DNA of 64,000 nt from Taiwanofungus camphoratus (GCA_003999685.1 CP021227.1:1-64000); one strand, 5' to 3'; counted from the stretch's first letter, positions 16,804 through 29,990 are shown. A program made the numbers and translations. The notes: a model not told the origin generated them from the letters alone.

Positions 16804-19405
16804 ATGGCTGTGCCTCCCGTTCCTCCTCGTCCTTTCGACGACTACGACGACTACATCAGGCATTCGTCCACCTCACCTGCACCCGCTGTCCCGCCTCTCC
16901 CTCCAGATTTCGATCCTGTTCAACAAGACTTCGCTGTGTCTGCACCCCACTTCGAGGACCCTCTGGTAGCGCCTCGTCCTCATAAGCTTCAACCCGATCT
17001 TCCGGCAAACGTGCGTCTCTCATCCTTGATCTTCGTCATATCGTAACCCTTACTTTTCCCTAGATGGCTCGCAATCTCGATGAACAACTAACCCAGACTC
17101 CTGCTCCGGAGGTTTACAGAGGCAGGTCGCCTCAACCGCCTCTCAATCAAGCTCCTGGCTTCGTTGTTCCCCCGCGTTCTAATAGTCGAGGTCCGCCGAC
17201 CATACCCCCTTCCCAAGGCTCAGAGTGGAGTCCATGGGCACCTGTTATTTCGTCTGCCACCTCTTCTACTCCACAGATGCCACAGCATCAGACTACACCT
17301 TATCCGCCCCAGCCCTCTCAACATCACCATCATGCCACTCATCACACAGACTCGTTACCGTCCTCCTTTGCTACACTTTCTATGTCTGATGCGCAGTACC
17401 AGCCTCGCGTCAGTTCTGCATATTCAACCTATGGTCCCCCAGCTCTACCACCACAACAACCTGCCAATACTTCTGCACCTCCGTCTCTGACCGCTTCACT
17501 CCCTACCGTATCCAGCCTCTCTGCCCAGCTTTCTGCAGTCCAACAATCCTCCTCAGATCCTGGGCGTAAGGTTGCCTGGTGCCGCGATATCCTGTCTCTC
17601 GTTGATCGCGTCCAGCAGCTCATCGCTCCTCCCGACAACTCTTCTGTGGATGTACCTTCTGGTCCCGCCAGAATTGACGATCCTGAATTACAACGACTAG
17701 TCAATGTGGCCGTTGCCCTCGTGACGAAGCTTGCATCTCAACAGCAGACCCCTCTTCCACTACATGTTGCTGAAGCTGTCTATTTACTCGCTACTTGCGA
17801 GGCCTCGGGTGCTTATCCGCAATTTGTGCAGCAAAACCCACGGTCTGCATTCAGACATTATGAACAGGCCGCAAAAGCAGGTTACCATGCTGCTTGGTTC
17901 AAATTGGGCAGAGACTACGAGAATTTTGGAGATGCGACTCATGCGAAGCAATGCTTCGAGCGTGGCGTCAAGTATGGCGTAGAAAGTTGCTTATACGTGC
18001 GTCTTCATTCGCTTCTTGCAATGAGAATTGGTTTAATGTATGTGTAGCGGATGGGTATGGCCAATCTCATGGGCCAGCTCGGCCTTCCGGCCAATCCGGA
18101 AGCCGCACTTCCGTTCCTTCACCGAGCCGCAACTCTAGCCACCATAGAGGTTCCCCAGCCTGCATACGTTTATGGCCTACTCCTTCTCAACGAGTTCACA
18201 CATGTTTCCATCCCGCCACAATTGTTCACGCCGTTCGTTCCCCCTGGCTCCTCTCCGCAGGCTGAAGCGCGAAAGCATCTCGAGCGAGCGGCTTACCTCA
18301 ACTTTGCCCCAGCACAATACAAACTTGGCCACGCGTACGAGTTTGCTATGCCGCCATTCCCATTTGATGCACTTCTCAGTGTGCAATACTATTCGTTGGC
18401 AAGTCAGCAAGGGGAGATCGAAGCCGACATGGCTCTCAGTAAATGGTTCCTGTGTGGCTCTGAGGGTGCGTTTGACAAAGATGAGGCACTGGCTTGGACT
18501 TTTGCGGAGAAGGCAGCGCGTAAAGGCCTTCCTAGTGCTGAATTTGCGATGGGCTACTATGCTGAAGTTGGAGTTGGTGGTCCTAAAGATATTGAGGCCG
18601 CAACGAAGTGGTATACCAGGGTGTGTGGGCTTAATTTCCATCTGCCGGCTTCAGCCTAATCCCGTCTCTGTTCGGACAGGCCTCCCAGCATGGAAATACT
18701 GATGCATCTGACCGCCTTCAAGCCCTATCTCAACCCTTGCCAGAGTCGCTCTCTCGTGAACAGCATGAGAACCTAACCGATTCACGGCTCGTCCGTAAGC
18801 GTACGCAGGCCAAACAACGTTCGGAGGCTCAACCTATGGCCAATGGGCATGCATCATCAATATCCGTAGCACACAGCCAACGAATTGTACACAATGTCAG
18901 GAAAAATTCACTGATAGGTGCACAGGCTCCTATGGGCCGTGCAGGTGTCGCTGGTGTCGGAGCCGGAGGGGGTTACGGTGCTGTTGGCACCTCCGGGCCT
19001 ACAATGGGACGTCCCGACCAGCATCACCAGCGCATATCAGGACCTGTCCCTGCAAATGCTCCATTGGGGCAGTCACCTGTTGATCCCAGTCTTCAGGTCG
19101 CTCAAGCGTCTCCCTCCATTCCTGGTGGGCAACGTCCTTTCGCCAATGCACCACGTTATACTCTTGTCGATCCTGGTTCCCGTTCTGCGTCTCCTTCGGC
19201 CAGACCGAATCATCCTGAGTCTGCTGCCCCGTTTCGTGCCCAGGGTAGGCAAGCTAAGTCAGGTGGAGGGGGAGAGAATACATCCGGTTCCAGTGGCCCC
19301 GACGTGCAGCACCAGGGCCCTCCACCGAAGAGGGGTCCACAGACCTTCGAGGAAATGGGTATTGCTAGTGCAAAACTAGAGGAAAAGGAATGCATTATCA
19401 TGTGA
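16804..19405 (+). CDS. SEL1-repeat protein, chitin synthase activator Chs4/Skt5 family
   Basis: Four exons (16804-17010, 17064-17996, 18048-18620, 18680-19405) give 812 codons including the stop. The N-terminal 220 residues are Pro/Ser/Gln rich. A run of SEL1-type repeats follows (for example YEQAAKAGYHAAWFKLGRDY, then blocks ending in ALPFLHRAA, ARKHLERAAYL and AATKWYTR). A low-complexity tail ends in KECIIM, a CaaX box that predicts prenylation. In yeast the homologue is prenylated and brings the chitin synthase catalytic subunit to the division site. SEL1 repeats plus a CaaX end are diagnostic together. The start is the first ATG in frame after the TATA box, and two ATG-poor upstream codon runs were excluded. 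All introns are in phase 0. Confidence 0.85.
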
Positions 19406-19758
19406 AGCTCCGATATTCGTTCGTATGCAGCTGGTTTATGATTCGCGCGAATACTGGAACTGTCTGAGAATTTGTCATCCTGTCGCGTTTCTGCTGTCCG
19501 GTCCCGTTAAATACCCTCATCACATCAGGTTACAGTCATGCTGCTTTCCATTCTCGCTCTAAGCGCATTCACATTGCATTCAGTAACTTCCAAACGGACT
19601 CCAATACATACCTCTAGTTTAGGGACAGCTGGAAAATTTCAATAAGCAAGTATCTTGTGTTACTTAGCGCGACTGCTTATCGGAGATGATCTGATCATTT
19701 GATTGAGTATATGTGGGGCTCCCCATTCTAATGTTGGAAGCTAGACTCTGCACCACTG
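19406..19758. other. Intergenic region
   Basis: Presumed terminator of the Chs4-like gene and promoter of the dehydrogenase. No further feature seen. Confidence 0.4.
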
Positions 19759-21437
19759 ATGGCGTTGACGCTCTCTGGCACTCAGCGCGCTGTCCGCTGG
19801 TATCCTCCCGCATATGATATCCGTGTGGAATCCGTTCCTATACCACGGTCAGCAGCTTTGTTTTTGTTCAATTTTATTTGTAAGCAGTCTTGAGCTCTCA
19901 CTTGATGAATGGTATTAGGATCATAGAGCCGGATGATGCTATCGTAAAAATAAAGGTGACAAACTATTGCCCTAACAGTATCGTCCGTTGACATCCCTTG
20001 GGTCCCCTAGCTAGCAGGCTTGTGCGGGAGTGACCTCCACATCTATAGGGGACATGAAGACGTAGATAGTGAGTGAGTATTGTATGCTGCTGGAGACATT
20101 TATTCGTACCGCACAAGAGCAACCAATATATTGACCCTTCCATTCCATAGTCTGACTTGTGGGCACGAATTAATCGGCGAAGTCGTGGCCTTGGGCGCAA
20201 GTTTCCACCCCAATGCTATGGGAAGACCAGACTTATACTCCACCTTAAAGGTAGGGGACAAGGTGGTCTCACCCTTTACTGTATCATGCGGGGAGTGTCA
20301 GTAAGTTCGCGCTATATTTCGTAATGCGGCGCTATTGCTGAGATCATCAGCTTCTGTCGCATTGGCTTCACCTGCCGTTGCGTTCATTCGTGCCTGTTTG
20401 GGATACCATCTTTACCTGGAGGACAAGCGCAATATGTTCGAATTCCTAAAGCCGGAGGAACACTGTTTAATCTTAGCACACTCACAACCGAATACCTTGG
20501 ATCTGAACAGCTGTACACGTCGAATATTACGGACAGTTCGTTGCTCTTGTTCGCGGATATTTTGCCTACTGGTGTTTTCGCAGCCCTCCAAGTGTTACAG
20601 CATCCGAAAATATCCCCGATTTTAACTGGCAAGGCTTACCCTTTCTCTTCGTGTATCCTCGGAGGCGTAACAGGTTCCGATTCGAATGCTCTCGCATGCC
20701 AACGTGAGGACCGCATTCTGACACTTGCGGTTGTGGGCTTGGGACCGGTGGGAGTAGTCAGTGTTCAACCACTCAAACAGACCCTATTATTGAAATGAGC
20801 TCGTCACAGTGCGCTACTATTAGTCTGTTGGACATGTTAGCGACAGTCGGACCGGAACAAGGACTGGAATATCGCATCGTTGCGATAGATCCAGTTGAGT
20901 CGCGAAGGCAGAAGATGGATACCATATACGCTGCCCTTGACGAATCGGGCAAGGGAACAGGCCAATTCTCTGTAGCATCCATAGAGCACGGCAAGAAGAT
21001 TGTCGAAGAATGGACAGGTGGAGGCGGCTGCAACGCAATATTAGAAGTTTGTGCTGCGAATTGCATCACAATTCTGAAAGGTGCTGACTTTGGTATTGAA
21101 GGTTGTAGGGAACAACAGTGCATTGACATTGGCCTACAGTCTCGTACGCCCATTCGGATTAATAAGTTCGGTCGGTGTCCATCAGGAACCTCCCATGCCT
21201 TTCACTGGACGTGAGCTTTATAACAAAAACGTGTCGTTCGATTTCGGTCGTTGTCCCGTCCGCGCCATGTTTCCTATCGCACTGAGGATTCTCCTCAAGC
21301 GGCAGGACGTATTTGGGGGAGTCGGGGAGCCTACGAGTCTGGTAGAAAAAATTGTCGGATTTGATCAGGCTGCCCACAGTTATGAGCTCTTCGATAAAGG
21401 GAAATGCGGGAAAGTGCTTTTCGACCCGTGGAAGTAA
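19759..21437 (+). CDS. Zinc-containing alcohol dehydrogenase (MDR superfamily)
   Basis: Seven exons (19759-19847, 19919-19955, 20011-20072, 20151-20300, 20351-20756, 20810-21046, 21102-21437) give about 438 residues. Visible marks are CGSDLHIYRGHE with the first zinc-site Cys, GHELIGEV with the catalytic His-Glu, a VGDKV segment, a cysteine-rich structural-zinc lobe (CGEC...FCRIGFTC) and the nucleotide-binding GLGPVGV turn. A typical MDR C-terminus follows (FDQAAHSYELFDKGKCGKVLF). The substrate cannot be told; related fungal proteins are annotated as glutathione-independent formaldehyde or general alcohol dehydrogenases. The donors at 20073 (one of three overlapping GTGAG sites) and 20757 were chosen for frame and for fit to the family. 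Confidence 0.85.
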
Positions 21438-22144
21438 CTTGATTATAGGGATGTTACTTCTACCATTCAGTCACCATATGACTGCATCTGGCACTGGTTG
21501 ATATACCATCTAATGGCACACTGTAACCTGAATGCTTATTCGTAGTTTCAGTGATGAGTTCTCAAGTCTTCATCCTTCACAATAAGTGCAACATTCATAC
21601 AACCAGGTTCAGCGGTAGGCCGATGGAATATATATCACGATAGACGACTATCAATTCCTGGCAAAATATAGTATGTGAACTTCCTGTTTGTCAGGATGTA
21701 TATACCTTGAAGGCTATAGATGAGCTTTGATTCCCTGAAGATCATCATCAATTTGCATGCAATAAACTAACATTGATAGCCTGAAGTTGATCTGATACCT
21801 GTGCAAATGCCGCTGCAGGGACAAAGATATTATTATGACACTAATAGTGACTTGCACTGTGTGCGCATGCTAGCAAACGCACCTAGCCTGCAGCTGTGAA
21901 AACATGATGCAGCACACTAATACCAGTGGAATAAGATGCACTACGACATTGAATGGACTTAAAGAACAACGGGAAGCAAATGAATGAATGTGGGTATTGC
22001 ACATGAAGCCCATGATCCGAACAGAGAAAAAGGTGAAGACAATAACGAAACTCAAACAAATATAACGTAAAGTAAGGTATTCACGCGCCTCGATTATCAT
22101 CCATACAGGAATTCAGCCCACATTTTCCAACTCCTAAGAGCTCA
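21438..22144. other. Intergenic region between convergent genes
   Basis: About 700 bases with no supported gene. A 76-residue minus-strand ORF at 21870-22100 has no recognisable content. Confidence 0.4.
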
Positions 22145-25100
22145 TTACAAATCTGACCCAACGGCGTCAACGACATAGAGTACTTGCTGTGGCCTTACAA
22201 AGAGGCCTCTTGACTCAGAGTTGGACACATCTGATACTGCTGGGGAGACACTGCGCAGTCTCTTGCTCCTATCGACGCTCAGTTGATCTCCTTCTCGTTT
22301 CAAGGTGTTCTTCGATTCCCTCCCTAGATTATTGACCCAGTCAATTCTTCGACGTCTAGCCATTCTATCATCGTCATAGTCCCACTCCGATAGGCTCCCA
22401 ATGTCGAAATACCTAATGCCGCCCCAGGACCCGTCGTTCCATTGTCGACCGTCAAGTTTGTCTCCTGGCCAAGTATCATTTACAGGCACCTCGACGCCAA
22501 CCCAGGGCCCTGCCTCGCCCTCCACTTCGCCAATGTAACGCGCATACGCACGGAACCTAGCCTTCTTTGATGAAATGATGCAAGGGATACCAATGTCGAG
22601 CGTTGCACCGCGCGGCACTCCAAGGTCTCTCGAAGCCTCTCCCGTGGTGAATTCAGTTATGGTCCCAGAAGAGCTCTTGCGCTTCAATGATTCCTTCACT
22701 GTAGACGTGCTGCTTGAGGAAACAACGCTTGCTTGCTTTTCATGAGAGATGACCGCGGCAGCCCTACTCTTGCCCTTAACAGTACCTGCAGCATCATTCG
22801 CACTTGAAGGATGAGGACGTCCGTTGCCCTCTGCAGCGGACACATGCCTGGACGAAGTAACTGGTCTCTTGTTTATTACCCTCCTAGTAGTATTGGACGT
22901 CATCGAGGTGTTGGAACGGCCCGATGCGGAAGACGACGTTCTCTTTGCGACGGGGCTCAAACTGGCATGGTCCACGGGAGAGGGCGGTGGTCGTTTGCCC
23001 TTGATAGAGGGCGAGGACGATTTGGTCACACTGGAGGGTTGTCGAGACCTGAGACCCCTCGGGGTTGATGTACCTGTTGTTCTGACGCTGGTTGTGGATA
23101 TTGAAGAGGCTGCAGATCCTCGACGAGTGCGAGTTACCGAGCTCGGAGGTATGTCTGACTTGGCAGTTTCAAATGCTGTCGATACATCGCTCGTACTAGA
23201 CAAAGTCGAAGGTGGTCGAGAGAGACCTGAAGGCGGTCGTAATGTCGAGGGGCCGGCGCTCGCCTTGCGAATGGTTGATGCTTGAGAATGGGCAGACTTG
23301 ACAGATACTGCGGTGGACCGCGGTCTTGAGGTCCCATCATGCCCCGACGCGCTGCTGGAGACATTGCGCCGCGCGGCGATAGTAGAAAGGCTGGGTTTGG
23401 ACGACGCATGCGAAGTTATTCCTGCGGACTCCACGACACTAGACTGAGCTGAAGAAACACTTGATGAATGTCCCGGAGTGAGCTTCGAATCAGGACGGTG
23501 GCCGGAGGGTGGTGCCAGGCGTCTGGACACTGTAGCCGTGCTTGCACGGGATACAGTAGAGTATGAGCTCCTGGCCACAGATCTCGCAGAGGCAGCCGAT
23601 GATTTGACAGTGTCGCCATTTTGTTTGGTCGTATTACGGCTCAAGACACCAGTCCGAAGTGAATGCATGCTGGCGGTATCATTCTCATCTGCTTTAATCA
23701 CACTGGGATGACTGCCTTTCGTGCCACCTCCCCTTGGCGTCGAAGAGGTTGAGACAGAACCGAAGAGATCTTCCACAGAAACTTCTATTTCTGGGGAAAA
23801 TATGCTTCGGACAAATGTCACTTGAATAATCGATGTAGAAAACATACCGTGACTAATCTCTTTTACCGCCCAGCCCTCCAACGCGTCAAAACCACCTTCC
23901 TGTTTGACACCTAGCCACCGTCGGCGAAGCCAACGTAGGATGTCCATGCGGGCTTGTTCAACTTGTACACGTATGTGCGAAGTAGATGATAACATTGTTT
24001 CATCGGTCTCAGTCACGTGCGGTCGCAAAAGCACAGAAGAGACAAGAGTCTATATACCGGGGCAGGTAAATTGTATACAGTTATCAACAGAATTCCAGAC
24101 ATACCTGATAGAGGGAAGCAGCGTTCTTTTCTTTCATGCCCCTGCGCACAGACTCCATCACTTGCTCGACCTTTTCTCCATCTTCGAATCTGACCCCGTC
24201 TGACTCCATTATCTCTAGCCACTCAGGCTGTTCAAAACACTGGTCAGCTTGAGAACATAGTACGTCATCGATGATTTTCCTCGCAGCAAGCACCATCTCT
24301 CTTGTAACGTCGGCCCACGTCTCAATAATTGTGTCAAGCTTCTTAAGTGCGGCCTGCGCAGCAAATAGTAACGGAAAGATATTCATAGGCGTCGTCCTCT
24401 TTGTGAGACCCTTGAGTAGCCCATCACGTGTCTTTTGCGGTAAATGCGCAAACTCGGGGGCGCACCAGCCTTCACCAAACAGTCCCACGAGGGCGCGCCG
24501 GGCGCCACGCTCGAGGTGAGGATTCTTGACGTCGTCCATAAGTGCGAACTCAAGTACACGGGGTGCACGCCGCGCGCATTGCCTGCAACGGCATCCCCCA
24601 GTGCCCCATTTTCCACCCGTTATACGCTCGTACTCCGCAAACTCGAGGAAAGCATGGAAGAGACCGTGCATCATCTCCTGGACGATGCGTGCCTGAATCT
24701 CATCGTATAGAGAGTCGAGAGACAGATAGGAAGCGGATCGCATGATGTGAAATGCAGTGTCAAGGTCGAATGTCCGGTGTGAAAAGACGAGGGTGCCTGT
24801 GTAGATAAAGCCGAGAGTGAAATGAAGTGAGGCTGGAGTGAAAGGCGGGGAGGGCAATGTCAGAGTAAGAGGTTCTCCTAATTTCTGTGTCACGCCCCAT
24901 GTAAGAAGCTGAGTCTGGAAATATGGTGAACGGGAGACAAGGATAAACCGATGCGAGGAGAATATAGCAGTAGCATTTTCATGATTTGTGGAAGAGAAAT
25001 TGCCGGTCAATGCGATCCTGACGTCGGAGTAGAGGCGAGACCGCCACATGAAGACGAGATCCTTGCGGAGCTTGTCTATTCTTGCCTCCTCCGCGTCCCC

Positions 25101-25944
25101 TTCTTCACGACTTTCGGACGTATCAAACAAAAACTCAAATGCTTCACCGAATCCTTTCCCAGTATACAGATATTCCAGTTCATTGGAAAAAAGGTTGGGA
25201 TTGATTGGAGTTGGGAGACGAAGCAAGGCGCCGGTATTGGTCGAGGGTGATGGCGACGGTGCTCGGAAGGGAGAAGGTGAACGGGACACAGATGTAAAAT
25301 CCACACCGAGAGTGAGTGACAATGCAGATTGGGCAGGGAGAGTGCCAGTAGGCGAAGATGAATATGGAAGTGGTGATGGTGCCGGAGGGGGTTTGAAGGA
25401 AAAATAGCGCGCTTGAAAGCTGGGCGGTGCACGGGCGTACACGACAGCTGCAAGACAGAAGTATGAGCGTATAAATCGCCATTGCAAAGATCAATATAGC
25501 TGCGGAAGAACAACATAACGAAGGATGCATGTTCAGGCAACAACTGGGCCGGGATCATAAAGGTGCCATTGTTGAAATATGAAGCAGCGGGGACATGATT
25601 ATGACGGCCCAGAGAGCATTCTCTGCCTTATATTTCCGTCGGCAACCTCGAAAGTATGGACAGAACAGGTGAGAGAAAGAGTGTAGCAGAAGGTGTACAC
25701 CGACCCAAACGCAGTTACATGAAGCTAAGACTGAAGTAGAGGTGAGTATCGACTCACCTTTATGCCCCCAAATCTCCTCCACACCTTCAACGTCGCCATC
25801 GTTCTCACCGGTGAGTTCCCAGACGACATCCGAGAAGCGATCCTTCGCATGAATGAAGAGCGACTTGAGATTATCTTGCCAGGCGACGGTTGAATTACGA
25901 GTAGCCTCTTGGAGAGCCGGAGGAGTATTCATGGAAGGGGGCAT
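22145..25944 (-). CDS. BTB/POZ protein with C-terminal CAP-Gly-like domain
   Basis: The exons on the minus strand are 25944-25758, 25447-24105 and 24049-22145. A further in-frame 57-nt intron is likely around 23800-23850. The protein is about 1125-1145 residues. Exon 1 carries the start of a BTB fold (FSDVVWEL ... IWGHK) that continues across the first intron (AVVYARAPPSFQARYF). A second BTB-like unit follows (SDVRIALTG ... SSHRFILVSRSPYFQTQL). After a long Ser/Thr-rich linker comes a CAP-Gly-like segment (ARYIGEVEGEAGPWVGVEVP ... GIRYF) that lacks a clean GKNDG signature. BTB units usually mediate dimerisation or Cul3 binding, and CAP-Gly domains bind tubulin or EB-type tails. The combined function is unknown to me. 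The start lies 265 bases from the divergent dynactin p27 gene. Confidence 0.75.
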
Positions 25945-26209
25945 CACGACGAGAAAGGAGGAGAGAAAGCGAAGAGCCGACAGAGAACGGCAAGGAAAGG
26001 GTATCAAACAGTAAGGTAAACGACAACAACGAGGCCCCGACGCTGCTGCGTCCAAATGGCGCGCACGATCACCAAACTACAGGCTCTGATACTTACTTAC
26101 TGGTCAGTTCGAAGACAATCGTCGTTCTCGTGGATCCTTTTACTCTAGACGCTTTTCAACCGATGACTTCAACATAATTGTTGACCCTGTGATACTGCAT
26201 TGACCGGCC

Positions 26210-26941
26210 ATGCCTCCAATGTACCCATCTCTACTTCCGCACTGATCAACACTGATTCTCCTCTCCAGCCGAGACAAATTCACAATACATTCCAAAGCTA
26301 TCGTCTGCCAAGATGTTGAACTCAAAGGCGATATCACTATTGGTGCAGGTCTGAGCCTGTTTGGCGTTTCTCTGACAAACGTCTCATCTTCATCTCCAGG
26401 TACTATGGTACACCCCAAGGCAACCATCTTCGCCATTGCCGGCCCCATTGTCATTGGCTCAGGATGTATCATCGAAGAAGGTGCCATCATCGTCAATCGG
26501 TAAGCCAACCTTCCTCACTACCTGCTTTTGTCCTTACTATCTTAGCTGGTAGACGGAAAGAAGTGATGAGAATAGGCGATGATAATCTCTTTGAAATTGG
26601 CTGTCGTTGGTCTTCCCGTCCTCTCTCGTCTGCTGATCTCATTCATCGTAGGTGTGGAATCGCCCACGATTGGAAATTTCAACACCATTTCTGCGCGCGC
26701 CCGTGTTCATCACACTGTACGAATTTCCTCGTACTGCGTTATTGGTGCTGCATGTCTCGTCGTTCCCGCCGAGGATGAGATCTTGGACGAGTATACAGTC
26801 ATATACGGCCCTGCAGCTGAGCGTCGCACATGGAGCGGAAGAGGCAAAGTACAAGAAGCTGACCTCAGGAGGAAGCACGCAGAATATCTCAAAGAAATGC
26901 TGCCAAAGTTCAATCGTCTGCGGAGAGGCGATGGTACATAG
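26210..26941 (+). CDS. Dynactin subunit 6 (p27) homologue
   Basis: Five exons (26210-26220, 26269-26348, 26400-26499, 26553-26605, 26652-26941) encode about 177 residues. The sequence is a left-handed beta-helix protein with hexapeptide-type repeats ([48 protein letters not shown]). These align in order with dynactin p27, including the closing [10 protein letters not shown] and a short C-terminal helix. p27 with p25 forms part of the pointed-end complex of dynactin, which links dynein to cargo. The 11-base first exon is the weakest part; it was chosen because it restores frame and gives [14 protein letters not shown], matching the family start. The acceptor at 26552 rather than 26545 avoids a stop. 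Confidence 0.85.
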
Positions 26942-27119
26942 GTCTCTAGACTATGGGTGCTCTGCCATGGTTCTTCATGACCATGTTCTTCTTGGCCTGT
27001 GAGGTTCATCCACCTTTGTTCAAATCATGCTGTATTCCTGTTATGATTGCTCAAACTACTGTACCATTTCGACCAACTGTTCAGTCATGCGTCACAGCAC
27101 CCTTTGAACTGGTGTCGAG

Positions 27120-29990
27120 TTCATAGTGTTGCGGTCGAGTCGAGTTGAACTCGACTCGACTCGCGTGCTGAGTTCACAAACTCGGACATCCGAGTCGAGT
27201 CGAGTAACTCGCTCGACAACTCGACAAGTTGGTGTTTCTGATAACAAAAGCATGATCTCATGCAGTGATTGGCTAGTTTGCTGTTCCAGCTGCCTCTTAC
27301 ATAAGCACCATCAATTGAGACTCAGCATGTGAGTTGGGACATCAAAGGTGAGCTTTTGCCCTCCGGTGCTTGAATTCTATTGGCTGTCTGACACAGCCTG
27401 GTTTCACCCTAACTCATAAGTCAACTCACAACTTGCCTGGAAGAAACTTGGATTATTGAGTTTTGTTGAGTTTGTGACTTGACTTGACTTGAACTCAACT
27501 TGTTGCAATACTATAAGTTCAGATTTGTCACAGGTCACTTTGACCTCTGAACTGGCTGCGTGTTTAAATGTCATGGTGATGAGAGTTATATATTTTGGAC
27601 TCCTGAGGCATTCTGGAGTTGATACAGCAGTAGCACTAAGGTCTAAGGACATTAAAAAAAGAATAAACTAGCAAACACATTTCAGGTCATCATCTTTCAA
27701 ATCAGGTATAGCAGACATGAGGAGCCTCACACCACTGGTGTGGTGACCTTGAGTGGTGAAAAAAATTAAGGTATTATAGAGATAAGCTATTCATACAGAA
27801 CTTCAAAGTACACATAAAGAAGTGCATTTGATATATTGGCAGTCACACTTGTCAAATAAGTATACCAACCAGTTCAGTCACATCACATCATGAACTGAAC
27901 TTGAGGTTTTTGTCCACTGTTGCACTGGCCTTTAAACTGATGAACTGACTACAATGTCACAGTCACAACCCATGAACAGTTGGTCAAAATGATACAGTAT
28001 TCTGAAATTGAATTCTTGCATCATTAGTTCTATTTTTACTTTCATGATCTATCAGATAAACAGTGGGTTCAGCCTAAAAATATTGAAAGCACTGGACAGT
28101 CTGGCATAAGTGTATCAAGCTCATCTATCCACCTCTGCATGTTCAAACAAACAGTAGTAGATAGGTATTTCTTATGACACAGCAGCTTATCATATATCCA
28201 TCATTCACTTGATGCAAAATTTTATAACCAGGCTGTTTGTGTTCATTAAGACCACAGGGAGTACAGCCAATGCCCTTTTAACCCATATCTCTCAATAAAT
28301 GCCATGAGCTATGGATTATCAGGAAGTATATATATGTTGTGGGACATTGTGCACACTTAGATCTTTCAGTGTATGAAATGGTGCTTCTGTATGATTTAGT
28401 CAAATTTTATAATGCTTTCTATATTATGCAAAAAAGCAAAAACTGAAACTTAGTGTTGCTATGAGTTCAAGTCAACTCACAAGTTGAACTTGACTCACCT
28501 GAAAATTTGATCAACTTAACTCACAAGTGAGTTGGTTGACTTACAGATCAGGTTGAGTTGACCAAGCTGATGATGTAAGTTTTATCCACACTGTTTATTG
28601 GCTGAAATTGTACACCTTGTAATTTTTTAACACCAGCCATCTCCCATGAGCACAAGACCAAAGCATAGTGTTGCCACAAGTTGAGCTGAGTCAAGTTCAC
28701 AAACTTGCCACAACTTGATTTTATAAGTGAGAGCAAGTTGAGTGGTGAGTTGACTTATGAGTTTGATGGCTCAGCATGTGTGATAAAGGTCCATACAAAT
28801 TAAATATGTATAAAGCTCAGTCATGTGCTTTTTTGGTCATGTGCTTTGGTCTTATGCTTATGGAATACGGCTGGTGCCAAGAAATTACGAGGCACACATT
28901 TTCAGCCAATAGACAGCATGGGTAAAACTTACATCATCAGCTCAGTCAACTCGACTTAACTCGTGAGTCGACCAGGCAACTCACTCTTTTTTTTTTTTTT
29001 TGAATTCATCGGGTTTATACTCCGTACGACGTAGGTACATGCAGAGTTTGGGATAGGAAGTAGGCTCCGCGCCCCCATGAGCGGTGCACCGTTAACAATC
29101 AGTGCCCTTGTTACGTGGTGTGGGCAGGAAATCCACACGCTCAGAAAGGTTGCCCGGCTCGGTTGTCCGTACTGTCAGCACCTGTAAGGGACTGAGTGTA
29201 GCCCTACTGGTTTCGGGCCTCAGTCATCAAGTGGGCAGGAAGGGTCATCGCAGACACTCGGCGCCGCTATCCTCTCCGCCTCATGGGTGACCAAATTAGG
29301 GATGATCACAGACACCCAAATAAACTTCCCACGATGATTCCTCCCCATGTTCCATGCAGCCCATTGAAGGAGGCCCGCTTACCCAATGACTGACTGAAGT
29401 TCCCCCCCTCCCCTCCCAACCTGGCTCAGAAATCCTCATACCGACAGAGCACAGTATATCGGCCCACCCCTTTGACCCCATTCCCCTGACAACATGCCCT
29501 AACTCCCATAATGATGAACCACACACAGAGGCCCTCTTTTCGGCACATCTTGCATGGGTGTTGAGTAGTGCCAGGAAGCAATTGCTCCCCTCCCCTTCTA
29601 CAAGAGACCGTGTTCATCAACAATTGGTTAAGTTTGAGGCTGACCACATATAGGTCAGGAGGATTTGGAGGCTGTCACTTCCGAGTGACAGGTGGCAGAT
29701 AAGGGAGAGAAGAATGTCACTGTAGACAGTGTGAGACAGCAACGATTCTATGATCGAGTTAATCAATGCTCAGAAAAAGAATGTGGGGGTCAAGTTGAAT
29801 GATCTTGACATGAGAATGAGTGGTATTAAGAGAGGGATGGTAGAGTAAAGCCTCAGTGAGTAACAAGCGCCCAAGGAGATGGTGGTGGTTCGAGGTCAAG
29901 AAGGACTGTGCAGGCAACTCACTCGCGAGTCGAGTTGATCAAATTTTCGGGCGAGTCGAGTTCAACTCGCGAGTTGACTTCGACCCAGCC
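27120..29990. repeat. Decayed repeat island with CGAGT/ACTCG-rich ends
   Basis: The left edge (27130-27230) and right edge (29909-29985) are rich in alternating TCGAG and ACTCG words that can fold on themselves. An inverted, diverged copy of the right edge lies at 28462-28545, and weaker relatives lie near 27420-27500 and 28674-28760. Between them the sequence is AT-rich with no supported gene. Differences between the 29.9-kb and 28.5-kb copies are mostly CG to CA or TG. A poly-A retroposon is inserted at 28987-29910. The element class is not recognised. Confidence 0.55.
28987..29910 (-). mobile_element. Poly-A retroposon insertion with 14-bp target-site duplication
   Basis: The 14-bp word CAGGCAACTCACTC occurs at 28973-28986 and again at 29911-29924. 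The second copy continues into the sequence expected to follow the first. The inserted 924 bp starts with a run of 15 T on the plus strand, which is a 3' poly-A tail on the minus strand. Poly-A tail plus target duplication is the hallmark of LINE-type integration. No long ORF is present, so this is a truncated LINE, a SINE-like element or a processed transcript copy. I do not recognise the body. Confidence 0.75.

Noticed and set aside
26246-26460. Alternative longer first exon for the dynactin p27 gene
   Set aside because: Other upstream frames hit stops before the beta-helix; only the 11-base exon restores the family start.
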